Numbered from the stretch's first letter, positions 11,346-23,157 are shown. The stretch: DNA of 64,000 bases from Atrina japonica (GCA_030159075.1 BROG01000025.1:1229501-1293500); one strand, 5' to 3'. Notes: a model not told the origin generated them from the letters alone. Numbers and translations: made by a program.

Positions 11346-12990
11346 TATTGATAAAATCTCGTATTCGAAATCTTAAAGGGACTATGAAAACACGTTATCC
11401 CTCTGTATTTAATGATCCAGAAGTAGTAACTGAACTGGATAGGTTACATGACCAATATGTACTGGTACCATCAGACAAAGCCTCAAATAATATAGCTTTT
11501 ATTTGTAAGGCACATTACTATAATTGTTTATTAGAAGAACTTGGGTTTAATATATCTGGAAATCCCACATACACACGTAGCTCACTTTCAAAGGACGAGA
11601 TCCTTCAAAATCACGTGTTACACTCATTTGATATACCCACAACGGTCGATTTCGAGCTACCCACATTTTTACTGGATACCTAAACTCTTTTAAAAAACCC
11701 ATATAAGCAAAGATACATAGCAGGATCCAGCAAATGTTCTACCAAACCTTTATCTTTACTCCTTACCAAACATATTGACAGCTGTTAAGGAGAAACTTCA
11801 AAAATACTGTACAGTTGCTTATTCCAGAAGCGGTGTAAATCAGATGTGGATACTTAAAAATTCTAAACAGCTTTTAGAAAATTTGAAGGCACACAATTTT
11901 TCTCGAATTCACAATTTTTCTCAACTCTTTACACTACTATTCCACATAAAAAAATTAAAAGAAAGACTTTTTAGCATCATAGACAACTGCTTTTTCACTA
12001 AAGGTGGTACCCGAAAATTTAAATATCTAGTGATTGGCTATCAGGATACTTATTTCGTCAAACACCACTCTGATTCTACACATAAGTATACTGAAGTTGA
12101 TATAAAAAACATGCTGGAATTTCTAATAGACAATATATTTGTAATGTTCGGAGACGTGGTCTTTCCAAACTGTCGGCATTCCTATGGGAACCAATTGTGC
12201 TCCTTTATTGGCCGACCTGTTCCTTTATTCATACGAAGCAGACTTCATTCAGAAACTGCTGAATCAAAAGAAGAAAAAGTTAGCGGTGTCCTTTAATTTG
12301 ACATTTAGATATATCGACGACGTTTTGTCAATTAATGATGACAATTTTCATACATATGTCATTGCGATATATCCCGGCGAACTAGAAATTAAAGATACAA
12401 CAGAATCAAGTACACACGCTTCATACTTAGACATTTTACTTAATATCAACACAGACGGGAAATTTATATAAACGCGACAATTTCGGCTTTATCGTAAATT
12501 TTCCACATTTAAGTAGTAATATCCCTCACTCACCTGCATATGGAGATATTTCACAAATGATCCGATATGCCAGGGCGTGCACAACATATGAAGATTTCAT
12601 ATACAGAGGTAAACTACTCACTGACAAATTATTGACACAGGGATATCGAAAACCGCGTTTAATGTCAACGTTCCGCAAATTTTACGGTCGGTATAATAGT
12701 CTTGTTTGCGACTACTCTGTTTCACTAAGTGAAATGTTGAGTTGCCTTTTCGTTGGCGGTTTGTTGAGACGTGTGTACCAATTGTGACGAGGACACACTC
12801 CTCGCGTGTTTCATTGGACTTTGGACTCACGGCGGGTGTGTGACGGTCGACAGGGGATGCTTACTCCTCCATGGCACCTGATCCCACCTCTTGGTTTCCA
12901 AAGGTCCGTGTTTGTCCATTTTTACCGGATTTGTATCTATGTCCTGGACATCCTATTGATTTATACTTTGGTATCTGAAATTTTTATATT
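11346..12990 (+). mobile_element. Penelope-like element copy C (5'-truncated)
   Basis: It begins abruptly at IKSRIRNLKGTMKTRYPSV, directly after the 3' end of copy B, and runs through the RT. Landmarks: a serine-lysine-rich VPSDKASNNIAF stretch that copy B has lost, SRSGVNQMWILKNSK, YFVKHHSDSTHKY, MGTNCAPLLADLF and FRYIDDVLS near 12310. The 3' noncoding end closes near 12985. Frameshifts at about 11690, 11930, 12165 and 12470 break the frame. The endonuclease half is missing. Confidence 0.75.
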
Positions 12991-13336
12991 TCTAATTTGG
13001 ATATAAAAAAAACAAAAATACTAAATTATTAATCTGACTGATACTGTAGATTACTTTTATTTTGCGTATACCACATTTCGCTAGGCCATCTGCCTTTGTC
13101 TTTTCGCGAATATCTGAATTCGCGTTTATAAACTAGAAAAACATTTGAATTCGCGACCTCTACGAATGCGATGTGTTTAGCGAAATTGCGAATTTTTTTT
13201 AGTAAGAGTTATGTTCCTTCGTTGTTTTTAATTGTTTTATTTCCCGTCGATGTATGCATTGTTATATTTTTCATTTAATATTTTGCTATATACCTCGGCT
13301 ATTTATATATGGATAGGTGATTTCTAATGTCATAGT

Positions 13337-13485
13337 CCGTTAGGACGATGACTTTGTTCCTTTTCTAAAACGTCCACGGGTTGTAAGATCTAGTTGTAAA
13401 GCTGTTATGCAATAACAGTTAATCACAAACTCTGAAGAACAGAAACAAAGTAAATCATCGTCCTCACGGACAGTGATACCAGCGA
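13337..13485. repeat. Short inverted repeat
   Basis: GTCCGTTAGGACGATGA (from 13337) is mirrored by TCATCGTCCTCACGGAC ending near 13481. Adjoining CTTTGTTCC and GAAACAAAG also pair, apart from a few inserted bases. Confidence 0.6.
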
Positions 13486-13841
13486 AATATCCTTTAATCA
13501 ACAAATACATTCTGTGAAATCGGAAGAAACTAAATTAAAGACATGGATGGATAAAAGAATGGGGGAGAACTGATGGACGATTAAAACATGTACACTGTAG
13601 AAGCAACATACATGCCTGTATATATCTTATTCGCGAAAATTAGGTAATTGTTGTGTGTAAAATTAATCGATGAATTTCAATTCGTGTACGATGTGTCTCG
13701 CTGCTTAACGCGAAATAATATTATTCTACAGTAACTAGGAGCTAAATACACTTACGTATATACACAATTAATGTGATTCACCAAGTTTACTCAAGCTCAA
13801 AAAGCTTTTCAGAATTACATAAAGTTAAAAAGAGCAAAACC

Positions 13842-13937
13842 TATAATTTGTCTTTAAATTGTGAATCTAGCTGATCGCACGGTTCTATTTATAATTTGTC
13901 TTTAAATTGTGAATCGAGCTGATCGCACGGTTCTATT
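13842..13937. repeat. 48-bp direct repeat, two units
   Basis: Two adjacent 48-bp units beginning TATAATTTGTC, differing at one base (TCTAG against TCGAG). Confidence 0.85.
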
Positions 13938-14059
13938 TATAGACTTTCTTGTTATGTCTGATTTATATCATCTGTTCAGTGGACTATTACGTAATAGCAA
14001 CAGTTAACACCTGTAGTCATAGGTAGTCATAGATACTTGCCATTGTAATTCAAGATCTA

Positions 14060-14315
14060 TTTGAGTTTGAATTTTGAAATTTGAATATTATTTTACGCCA
14101 CAATTTGTTTTAGTTATTTGGTGGTGATCAGTTTTTAATAGTGGAGGAGAGAACCCAGTTATAATGTAACCGCGAAGAGACCACTGACTTTCCCCAAGTA
14201 AACTGGTAAAATTTCTCACACAAACAGCTTAGGTTCCAGCGGGACTCGAATCTGCGCCGACCAGGATATAAGAGAAAAATATCATGACTCTAACCACTCG
14301 GCCACGAAGACATCG
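14060..14315 (-). repeat. SINE-like repeat (family V1)
   Basis: Minus-strand tRNA-like head (CCGAGTGGTTAGAGTCATG, GATTCGAGTCCCGCTGG) with a body ending GTGGCGTAAAATAA. Best copy of the family also found at 405-605 and 34565-34755. Confidence 0.65.
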
Positions 14316-14804
14316 ATTCAAGATCTAACATATACATGAGTCCAGGGATCGAGTAATACTAAAGTCATATCTCTCTTTACGATTATTAGATGGTTACATT
14401 TGTTTAATCCTTTCATATAGGCCTACATTCCATGGAATTGTTTAAATTCCACATTGTTCATAAGTTTGCTTACTTATATCTTATGACTGATTGCGATTAG
14501 CAAATATTACACAAAAATCATTGATACTATACAAAGGGGCACATACGGGGTCTTTCAAAAACCAAAACAATACAGTCCATCTTCCAAAACTAGGAATGAA
14601 CAGATTGGACGTCTCTCCGTGTGTTACTGTATCTCTGATAATTTAGTTGCCTGAAAGAAGTCTGTCACCCCTATTATGATTCAATTTAGACTCCTTGTGT
14701 TTGTAATCATGTGTCAAGTTTCTGTGGAAAACCTATAATGGCTAACTGTCAAGATGTTCTATAGGCAGTATGCATAATGTGAATAACATTGAATAAATAC
14801 GGAA

Positions 14805-14875
14805 AATAAATGGGTGGGTTCAGGTGTCATGGAGAGGAGTAAGCAACCACTTTCGGTCTGTCACACTTATCTTGA
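14805..14875 (-). mobile_element. Penelope 3'-end remnant
   Basis: GGTGTCATGGAGAGGAGTAAG followed by a diverged CTGTCACAC corresponds to the conserved 3' end of the Penelope family in reverse orientation. Confidence 0.45.
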
Positions 14876-14993
14876 TTACTCAGTTAAATTCAAAACAAAA
14901 AACAAAATGTGGAACAAATCATCCTCACAGTTAGTATAGACAATATACGAATCACATTCGGCGAAGTAACATTTCAGTAAGTATAATGACGAG

Positions 14994-15283
14994 GTTTGTT
15001 TGTTTGTTTGTTTATTGTTGTTTAACGTCTCACTCAAGAATCTTTCACTCACATGAAGTCGTCACCAAATGCCGGTGAAGGCTTCAAACATTGGCCTAAG
15101 CCCGGCACTTACGGCCATTGAGCAGTGAGGGTTCTTTAACGTGCCGACACCTACTACGACACGGAACCTCGATTTTTACTGTCTCATCCAAAGGTCAGGA
15201 AACCAACCTGCCGCCGGCTGGACTCGAACTCACGACTTCACGATCAAGAGTCGAACGCACTACCGACTGAGCCAGGCCGGCTC
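14994..15283 (-). repeat. Full-length tRNA-derived SINE
   Basis: On the minus strand: A box TGGCTCAGTCGGTAGTGCG, B box GTGAGTTCGAGTCCAGCCGG, a body with ACGTTAAAGAACCCTCACTG, and a (CAAA)n tail at 14994-15010. Partial copies are at 3520-3660 and 49037-49115. Confidence 0.8.
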
Positions 15284-15359
15284 TATAATGACGAAGTACC
15301 AATGGGTACTCTAAACTCCAAGTCCATTAGAATACCACAAATAAGAAATTAAAACGTTC

Positions 15360-15460
15360 TAATCACGAAGAACAATTCCGAATCCCAAATGAGATGAGAC
15401 CACGTGTCAGAGTCTCCTGTTAGCATGCCACATCCGTCACAAATGTTCCATAGAAACCTC
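15360..15460. repeat. Dispersed repeat shared with 45655-45775
   Basis: CGAAGAACAATTCCGAATCCC and GCCACATCCGTCACAAATGTT recur in diverged form at 45655-45775. Unknown class. Confidence 0.5.
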
Positions 15461-15639
15461 TTGAGTTCAGGGAAAAAATATCAATTTAAAACATCATTTA
15501 CCGACAGTAAAGTTTACGAATAAACAACATACCTTACACAATGTACACCGTTTTTCATCTGTCATTAGTTATCATCTACAAAATAACAGATTCACATTAT
15601 TTTTCATCACATACAAACCTTCTATTAATCAAAACCTGT

Positions 15640-16050
15640 ACAGACTTTTACTCTCTTCGTTCATCTTTTATTTTTTCACTCATTGAATTTTCATTACCTG
15701 GTTCGTTGACAAAGTATCGACCTAATATGGTTCGACTATTTTCGAAATACTCTACCATAACAGAAACCCTGGCAACAACAAAACTAAATGCTGACTCAAT
15801 GGTATTCAATGTGTTTCCGGGGATTTCATTAATTGGCTTACACATTCTTTTGGTGCATTTCACGTTTATTCAATGTAATATTCATTGCATCCTGGACAGA
15901 TGAAACAATAAATCATGTTTTTAGGTTTGCAGTTTACATCCGAATAAGTTTTAAGTGTTTTTCCATTGTTACGTTATATTTTTCCTCCACTAGTGATGTG
16001 TTGACAATTTCCACATCGAAAATCATAACATTTGCTGACAGTGTATTCTG
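15640..16050 (-). pseudogene. Decayed Penelope zinc-motif/GIY-YIG fragment
   Basis: Minus-strand frames contain FRCGNCQHIT, then ICPGCNEYYI. This matches the spacing of a CxxC zinc motif followed by the start of a GIY-YIG domain in Penelope-like endonucleases. Frames are broken and the sequence differs from the 8-kb copy, so it belongs to another lineage. The plus-strand frame over the same DNA (15541-15903) is a shadow. Confidence 0.5.
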
Positions 16051-16069
16051 TGTTAACAAAAAATGATGA

Positions 16070-17430
16070 CATCATTCTTTGTGTTTTTTGTGCTTTACTT
16101 TAACTATATAATTGGTATCAGTTGAATAGATAAATAACTTTAGCCGTATTCAACTATTCAACAGCTAGCATTTGTATAGATGAATAGGTTGTAGCTGTTC
16201 AACTGCCCACCTGGCATGTGAACTAAAAAGGAAAAGAAAGCAAAATTATTTCAACTTACAAACAAATTTATTTATTTTTTTCTGTAATATCTCCAAAGAG
16301 AATTTTATAAGAGAATGTTAATACTTAAATCACCTTTCTTGATTTTGATAAATTGATTTTGACATACCTTGTATGATACCACTTTCTCTTTAGAAATCAT
16401 ATATCTTTATTAACTTTTTCTTTCGGAAATAAACTAATTCAAGTACCACGTGATACCCGATAACGTTTGTGTGGGACTGTTGTTTCTATTAGAGATGGAT
16501 GACGCTAGCAGACAATATCCAGCGTTAACGTCATTTCAGCGTGAATATTACGCACAGTTACGTTCCATCACCATTGGAGACACTAGCACCGCATGAACGT
16601 TTTCGGTTATCACGTGATACATGAATCAGTCCCTTTATATCAATTTTACGCTTGATGCCTAATTGATAGAAACGATCGTCTTGAGCATTATAACTTTGGT
16701 ATTATGTTTATTATGTCTGTACAGCCATAATCTATGATACTCATTGGCTTAAACTGGACACGTGAATACGGTTTATATTTTATAATTATATTGTTTCTAC
16801 AGGTGGCGTCACAATATAAGTATAATGCGTCAGGGATGAAATGACATCGGTATTGTGCGATTCATTGAGCAGGAATAAAATGTGTATAAAAATATACTTT
16901 AGTTTTTTTTTTTCTTGCATAAAATACATTGTACATCATTTTAAATGTTATAAAAAGCTTACCAAAAGGACAGATCTAGAATTTAGAACCTGCAAGTTTT
17001 CAACGTCTTCGACCAATGAAATTGCGCAAAACAGAGTTCATTAGAATATAACTTACGCAGCTTTTGTTTGGCCTAATATGTGATGTACACCGTCAGTAAA
17101 TTCCATATGGAACGGGAGCGATGCTTACAGTCTATATCAAGTCTCTTGTTTTTGTAAAACAGTCACAGGAAGACCGTCAAATACATGTATTTGTTAGGTA
17201 AATACAATGGTCGTAATACAAGTATAGTCAAACTTTAAAGCATTAAATGCCCCATCTGTATAAAGGGCACCTGTCTATGAAGGTGATTCGAACATAACCT
17301 TTCTATAATGAATAAAATATAACTTTTATTATATTATTAATTTTATTATGAATAAATCTTTTTTATTAAGGCCACCTGTCTTTAACGGCTATATCATTTC
17401 ATACCTAAATCAGGCAAAGTTTGTCTTTTT
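16070..17430. other. No gene seen
   Basis: AT-rich DNA. 16670-16715 holds an inverted scrap of the repeat built around CCAAAGTTATAATGCTCAAGACGATCGT, and 17215-17310 a scrap of the CCTGT-ATAAAG repeat also found at 19665, 31160 and 63885. Confidence 0.4.
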
Positions 17431-17437
17431 CATCGTT

Positions 17438-17575
17438 TCAAAACATTCGTTTCTGAAATTGTCCACGTGCCATGTATATTGGGTGATCTCGACCCATTTT
17501 AACTCGTCCCATCGGATTCTCGGCTTTATCATTCTCGACACATATGATCATGAACTGCCTTACTCCACCGGACAT
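17438..17575 (-). CDS. Small ORF with strong Kozak context, unknown
   Basis: GCCGCCATGTCC opens a 45-residue frame starting MSGGVRQFMIICVENDKAEN and ending in TGA. The start context is unusually good for this AT-rich region and codon use is less AT-biased than around it. No family is recognised. It may be a conserved segment of a dispersed bivalve repeat or the first exon of a lost gene. Confidence 0.3.
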   Translation of the reverse strand: MSGGVRQFMIICVENDKAENPMGRVKMGRDHPIYMARGQFQKRMF

Positions 17576-18127
17576 GGCGGCACGATTGTAAAACATAAGG
17601 TAAGCATACTTTTCACAGTTATATTGTTTTGATTTTGTCAATGTCAGCATTCAGGGTAAAATTTCTCTTAGTGACCTGATATATTTAATATATATTCATC
17701 CAATTTTCTTTAGGTATTTAAAATAGCGTTGAAAAGCATATATTTTACATAACACTTATACTTTCCAATAAACATCACGTCCTGTATTTTAAAAATAAAG
17801 ATGAAACACATAAAAATCGGCCGACTTTAACATAGTCCGAGCGAGAAAAGGACCGAGATCCCCATACCGAATTACGAAGTACATTTGATATGGCGAAAGA
17901 ATTTATCTGAAAGGTCATTGTATTCGGAAATACAGCTGGATTTTTAAGGTACGGGGAAACTTAATTTCCAATAAAACAAATAACTTCGAAAAGATGATCT
18001 TTTACACGTTTTACGTGTTTGATAATGTATTTGAACACACATTTTATCATATTTTTGACGATATGCGAGGGGACAAAAATAATCATTGTGACAGCTTATA
18101 TCGCTTTAATACTCATTAATGTGATTG

Positions 18128-18345
18128 TGCCGCAGTTAAATCTAGTTTTTCTCAGTTAAACCTAGTTTTTCTCGAGAAAAACTAGATTTAACTAATTTTG
18201 TGATTTTGATTTTGGTGTAAACGTAAATTTTTCTCAGTTAAACCTAGTTTTTCTACAGTTAATGTGGGTTACTGAGAATAACGAGGTTTAACTGGACAAA
18301 ATCTGGGTTTAACTGAGAAAAATGAAGGTTTAACTCATTAATGTG
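18128..18345. repeat. Cluster of AGTTAAACCTAG palindromic motifs
   Basis: AGTTAAATCTAGTTTTTCTC occurs at 18134, repeats as AGTTAAACCTAGTTTTTCTC, then appears inverted as GAGAAAAACTAGATTTAACT around a CTCGAG centre. More direct and inverted copies follow to 18340. Related motifs lie near 26980, 27540 and 27960. Confidence 0.8.
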
Positions 18346-18489
18346 AGTTTGGCGTGCCATAGATATTGTTACGGCATACGTGAGATTTAAATTGTTATCA
18401 ATTATGGTATTAAGGTTCTAAAACAACACTGCACACCAATATGCACAAAAAAGCGATGATGATAGTCAAATTGTTATAGAGTAGATAGA

Positions 18490-18960
18490 ATTGTGTGATT
18501 ATCAGTTATGGTGGTGAAATTACTGACAGCACACTAATCTCTGTATATAGCACACTCAAACTCATGAGATCAATTATGGAAGGGAAAAACTCTTCAATAA
18601 TGGTACATGTAATGGGATTACTAACAGCACGCTCATATCTAATATGTTTAGCACACTCAAATTTATTTCAGCATCAATAATGGTAGTGATATTTCCAACA
18701 TCACACTCAAAATTCTGTGAGCATATCAATAATGGTAGTGACAGATTTCTAACAGCACATCCATTTGTATGTTTAGCATACACACGTTTATGTGAGTATC
18801 AATGATGGTAGTTATATTTCTAGCAGCAAACTAATTTCTATGTTAAGCACTCAAATTTATGTTAGTATCAATTACGGTAGTGAGAAATTTCTAACAGCGC
18901 ACTTGTTCCAATACACACACATTTATTCAATTATGGTAGTGAGACTCTAATCAGACTTCA
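18490..18960. repeat. Diverged ~70-75 bp minisatellite
   Basis: About six units with the core ATCAATAATGGTAGTGA, TTTCTAACAGCACACT and TTAGCACACTCAAATTTATG. Units are diverged, so the array is old. Confidence 0.8.
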
Positions 18961-19248
18961 ATTTCTGTGACAAAGATGATAACAAATTCAAAACACCGCA
19001 CGCTGGCAAAAATTCGAACCTTACACGGAAGATTGAAAATGTTACAAATGTTACACCCAACTGGGTGTTTTTCTGGATGATATTTTACGTACAAACGGAT
19101 TACGGTGCTACATGCTGAAGGAAGTTATTACAGAAAGTTCTATACGTTTCCGCATGTACACTGTTACTGCTACATCCTGACAAAGGGTAAAAGGCAGGTC
19201 TAACCTAACTTGTCGATAATCTGTTCAGTGAAGCAACTAAATAAAACA

Positions 19249-19256
19249 TATAAATA
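19249..19256 (+). promoter_or_regulatory. TATA box, lectin copy 2
   Basis: TATAAATA 68 bp before the ATG. The block from about 19080 to the ATG is conserved before copies 3 and 4, which have TATA boxes at the same distance. Confidence 0.65.
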
Positions 19257-19316
19257 TACTAAACTGAGATGACAAACTGTATGATTCCGAAGCGTTGAGC
19301 AACAGGAGCCAGCAAG

Positions 19317-19912
19317 ATGATGGTTCTACAATTTTCTCTCGCTGTAGTCCTCATATCAGTGATACAAGGTATGAATTTTTTTTTTAACAAGCAGAGCTGA
19401 TGAACTGTTTTTCTTATTCAATTTTTTGACTAAGGTACAATCGTCTTTAAATAACAGTATATTTCATTTTTATATGACAAGTTGGTTTTAAAAGTTTTCA
19501 GTTTCTCTTTAATTATCAATAATAATAGACAGCTAAACAATTTGTTGACCAAAAAATGTGATCGTTAGGTGAAATTTCCAATTTTTTCACATTGTAAAAT
19601 TTGAAATATCTCTATACTATCTACAACTATAGTAACATGCAAATATGAAAACACTTTCGATACAGTAAAACCTGTTTTAGGGACCATCTGTGTATAAAGA
19701 CTAAGATTTGTTTACAAATCAACCTCTATATAAAGACGACCTCCCTATAAAGTTCCGAAGGGGGTCTTTTTATACAACTTTCACTGTATGTCAGAAAGCA
19801 TATTACTTCCGGAAAATGGAATTAGTAAAACTAGATATCTAGTATATTGATATAATCAAACAGTAATAAACAGTAACTATCATGTATCAATTAAATCATC
19901 CATATGGCATAC

Positions 19913-19945
<33 letters not shown>

Positions 19946-22900
19946 CTGTCTGTCTCTCTCTCTCTCCGAGTATACAGAACTATGGACCGAAATGATAGTA
20001 TTCTGTGAAAGTAAATCATACAAACAGCACAAATACAGAAGTAATAAGGAACGTATAAACTCATCATGCTCCGGCTGGGGTTCGAACTCTCGAACTCTTA
20101 CAGCACTAATCGCCTGGCCCTCATGCACGACGTCCAAACCATATCATATCTTATATCTGTAATATACGACAAACTTACATCTAATTATGAATCTCCAATT
20201 ACTCACTTTAAACCAATACCCATTGCACAACACATTGTTAAATTTAACTTACAGTCAGCCCATTGATTTAACATTGGTTAAAGTCTTGTTAAACTTAAAA
20301 ACCTATTGTGCAACTGGGCCCTGATGTTTACACTCTTATAAAATGGTACTAACTTTTAAACATTTTTAAAAATCGAAATTCTAATATAATAACTCGAATT
20401 ACACGTGGAAGCAATAGGCTTCCGTAAAATAGCGATGCCGTTAACGTGGATTTTTGGTAACCACATCATAAATATCAGCATGATGTAGGTTATTTATCAA
20501 AGCTATAAAAATATCAGATATCAAAGAACAAATCTTGAGTATGTCTAGGATATAGATACAAATCCGGTAAAAATAGACAAACACGGACATCTCGAAACCA
20601 ATCACTGGGATAAGGTGCCATGAGGAGTAAGCATCTCCTATCGACTGGTTACACCCGCTGTGAGTCCACAGTCAAATCCAAATGAAATATATAAAAAACC
20701 AAAGTATAAATCAATAGAATGTCCAGGACATGGATACAAATCCGGTAAAAATGGACAAACACGGACTTCTGGAAACCAAGAGGTGGGATCAGGTGCTATG
20801 AAGGAGTAAGCATCCCCTATCGACCGGTCACACCCGCCGTGGGTCCACAGTCAAGTCCAATGAAATACGTGAGGAGTGTATCCTCGTAACAATTGGTACA
20901 GACGTCTCAACAACCGCCAACGAAAAGGCAACTCATAATTTCACTTAGTGAAACAGAGTAGTCGCAAACAAGACTATTATACCGACCGTAAAATTTGCGG
21001 AACGATGACATTAAACGCGGTTTTCGATATCCCTGTGTCAATAATATGTCAGTGAGTATTTCATGTTTAAATGATAATGTTTGAGAATTAATTCTATCTA
21101 ATTTTATATTAAACTTTTTATAGCTGCATATTATGATGCGCCAGCCGACGACTATAAAGCAGAGGGTTACAAACCTCCAGTTTATAAGAAACCTGAAGTC
21201 TACAAACCTCCAGTTTATAAGAAACCCGAAGTCTACAAACCTCCAGTTTATAAAAAACCTGTCGTCTACAAACCCCCAGTTTATAAGAAACCCGAAGTCT
21301 ACAAACCACCAGTTTATAAAAAACCTGTCGTCTACAAACCCCCAGTTTATAAGAAACCTGTCGTCTACAAACCTCCGGTCTATAAGAAACCTGTCGTGTA
21401 CAAACCTCCAGTGTATAAGAAGAAACCTATCTACAAACCTCCAGTATACCCACCAAAGAAGCCCGGATACAAGCCAGGGGGTAAGTAAATGATCATGTGT
21501 TTATGGAGTATAAATGATAAAAGAATAAAAATGATTATGGTAATTATATTGTTCTCTTATATTCTATAACGTTGAAATTACGGTGGAATCTAGCAGACGA
21601 CAACAGGAATGACACATAAATACCCATCGTAATTTTGGTATCTGACGATAATTTGTTTATGTCTTTGTATAGGTGTCACGTGCATTTTGCATACCGCAAA
21701 TGCTATTGTGTTACGAGTTTCTAACTATCAAAATTGTGCATGACAATTCATTTAATTTAAATATTACGAAAGTCATTTCTAATATTAAGGTGATGGTACT
21801 GTAAAAGTTGGAGGTCATGGCTATTTCCCAACCAGTTATGATGAAGGATATGGATACTACAAAAAAGGATATTACAAGAAAGTGATTGATGCAGATCCGT
21901 TGTCAGCTACAGGTGGATGTCCTCATGGATGGCTGCCATATGGTGGAATGTGTTACCTCTTTAGTAGAGATAAACTTGGCTGGTTTGAAGCTTCGGTATG
22001 TTCTATATTATTGTTTTACCAGTATAAATGAAATATTTTCGAAATTTGAAAAGCATTCATGATCATTGCAATCGTTAGAAAGCCAATTTGCTCCCGCGCA
22101 TAAATAGGTTTATAACGTATAACGTTTTAAACTATGGATTACTTTGTTACAGATGAAGTGTATGTATATGGGCGGTTATTTGGGTGTGGCAAACTCGGCG
22201 CATGAGAACAGCTACCTCAAGTTAATGGCAGGGAAATACAGCTGTAAGATTGATATATATATTTATACACTCAAATTTTGACTACTTCATAAAATTTTAA
22301 TATTTACAATGGCGGGTGTTCCAGATATATTCATCAAGCTAAGATTTTCAACATTATTGGAATAGATTTAATCTACACGTCGTATGAAACAAAATACTAC
22401 ATTTAAGATAGTGTACTGATTTTTATTACAGTAAAACCGGGAGTGTGGTTCGGTTTAAATGACGTTTTGTTTCCAAAGTCACATATGTGGCTCTGGGGAT
22501 CCAATAAGAAACAATGCAAATGGTTTGACTGGGGTCTCAAGGAACCAAAGTATGATGGACCAGGGTACAAACGTTGTGTTGCTCTTTGGTGTGATTACAA
22601 ATGGCAATGGAAAGTAGAAAACTGCTACAGCAAAAAATACTACATTTGTGAATTTAACCCAGTAAGTACAGAACTTTATACTCAATAAACAGAGAACCCA
22701 TATCCCCGTAAATAACCAAGTCCATTTTTATTGTTTTCTCTTAACAAAGTAGGGAGTCATCTAATCAAACTGGCGCTAAATATGTATGCACATTATATTA
22801 TATATTTATCATGTTTACTAACTGTTACCATGTATATGCAGTTGACAGTAAATGCAGTGGATTTAAAATTGAAATTTATTTTCCACAGTTCGACAAATCA

Positions 22901-23085
22901 TGTTCCTTTTATACTTTTTCATTAGATGCATTGAGAGCGTTAATTAAGAATGGATCAGTATTATAATAACTATGGCGTATAAATATACATACTTGGAAAG
23001 TGTATAGTATTACATGACTGTTTATGTATCATAATTGTTATTTCTTTTCTTCTTTCAGAAACAAGTCTGCAAATGTGGGTATTAA
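19317..23085 (+). CDS. Copy 2: YKPP-repeat C-type lectin protein
   Basis: Six exons: 19317-19368, 21124-21480, 21790-21995, 22153-22243, 22432-22661, 23059-23085; 320 residues. Residues 1-18 are a signal peptide ([17 protein letters not shown]). Residues 19-32 are acidic and Tyr-rich (AYYDAPADDYK). Residues 33-137 hold eight 11-residue units, YKPPVYKKP(E/V)V, closing with [12 protein letters not shown] Gly/Tyr/Lys linker follows. Residues 180-312 form a C-type lectin-like domain with [21 protein letters not shown] and [13 protein letters not shown]. The C terminus adds QVCKCGY. The Tyr-rich repeat is the kind converted to Dopa in byssal adhesives, and a Dopa block plus lectin domain is the plan of Atrina apfp-1. 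The calcium motifs are altered (EPK, WKV), so binding may not follow classical rules. A second ATG follows the first directly. Intron 1 holds Penelope tails. Expression in foot tissue is inferred. Confidence 0.9.
19665..19795. repeat. Dispersed CCTGT-ATAAAG repeat in intron 1
   Basis: ACAGTAAAACCTGTTTTAGG followed by TATAAAG-spaced motifs. The same repeat is in intron 1 of copy 3 (31160-31335) and at 63885-63990. Confidence 0.55.
19908..19967. repeat. (CT)n / CTGT microsatellite
   Basis: CTCTCTCT runs alternating with CTGTCTGT in intron 1 of copy 2. Confidence 0.9.
20546..21050 (-). mobile_element. Two nested Penelope 3' ends, reverse orientation
   Basis: Two successive copies of the Penelope 3' end (about 20546-20690 and 20695-21050). 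The second extends through the CTAAGTGAAA-type block into the RT C-terminal coding tail. They occupy the end of intron 1 of copy 2, ending 70 bp before its repeat exon. Confidence 0.75.
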
Positions 23086-23151
23086 TATGATATGGCCGTC
23101 TTTCCTTGTCTCTTAACAAGTGTACGTGTCACGTGATTCGTATTTAGAATA

Positions 23152-23157
23152 ATTAAA
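23152..23157 (+). terminator. Polyadenylation signal, copy 2
   Basis: ATTAAA 66 bp after the stop. The corresponding site in copy 3 reads AATAAA. Confidence 0.5.

Larger units (their letters stand above)
12991..14055. other. No gene seen; small repeats only
   Basis: AT-rich DNA with the inverted repeat at 13337-13485 and the direct repeat at 13842-13937. No coding signal. Confidence 0.5.

Noticed and set aside
15541..15903. 120-residue plus-strand frame
   Set aside because: It is the opposite strand of a decayed Penelope endonuclease fragment and lacks coding composition.
21133..21492. Long plus frame rich in NLQFIRN over the repeat exon of copy 2
   Set aside because: It is out of phase with the signal peptide and lectin exons. 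The true frame there reads YKPPVYKKP and fits the splice phases.
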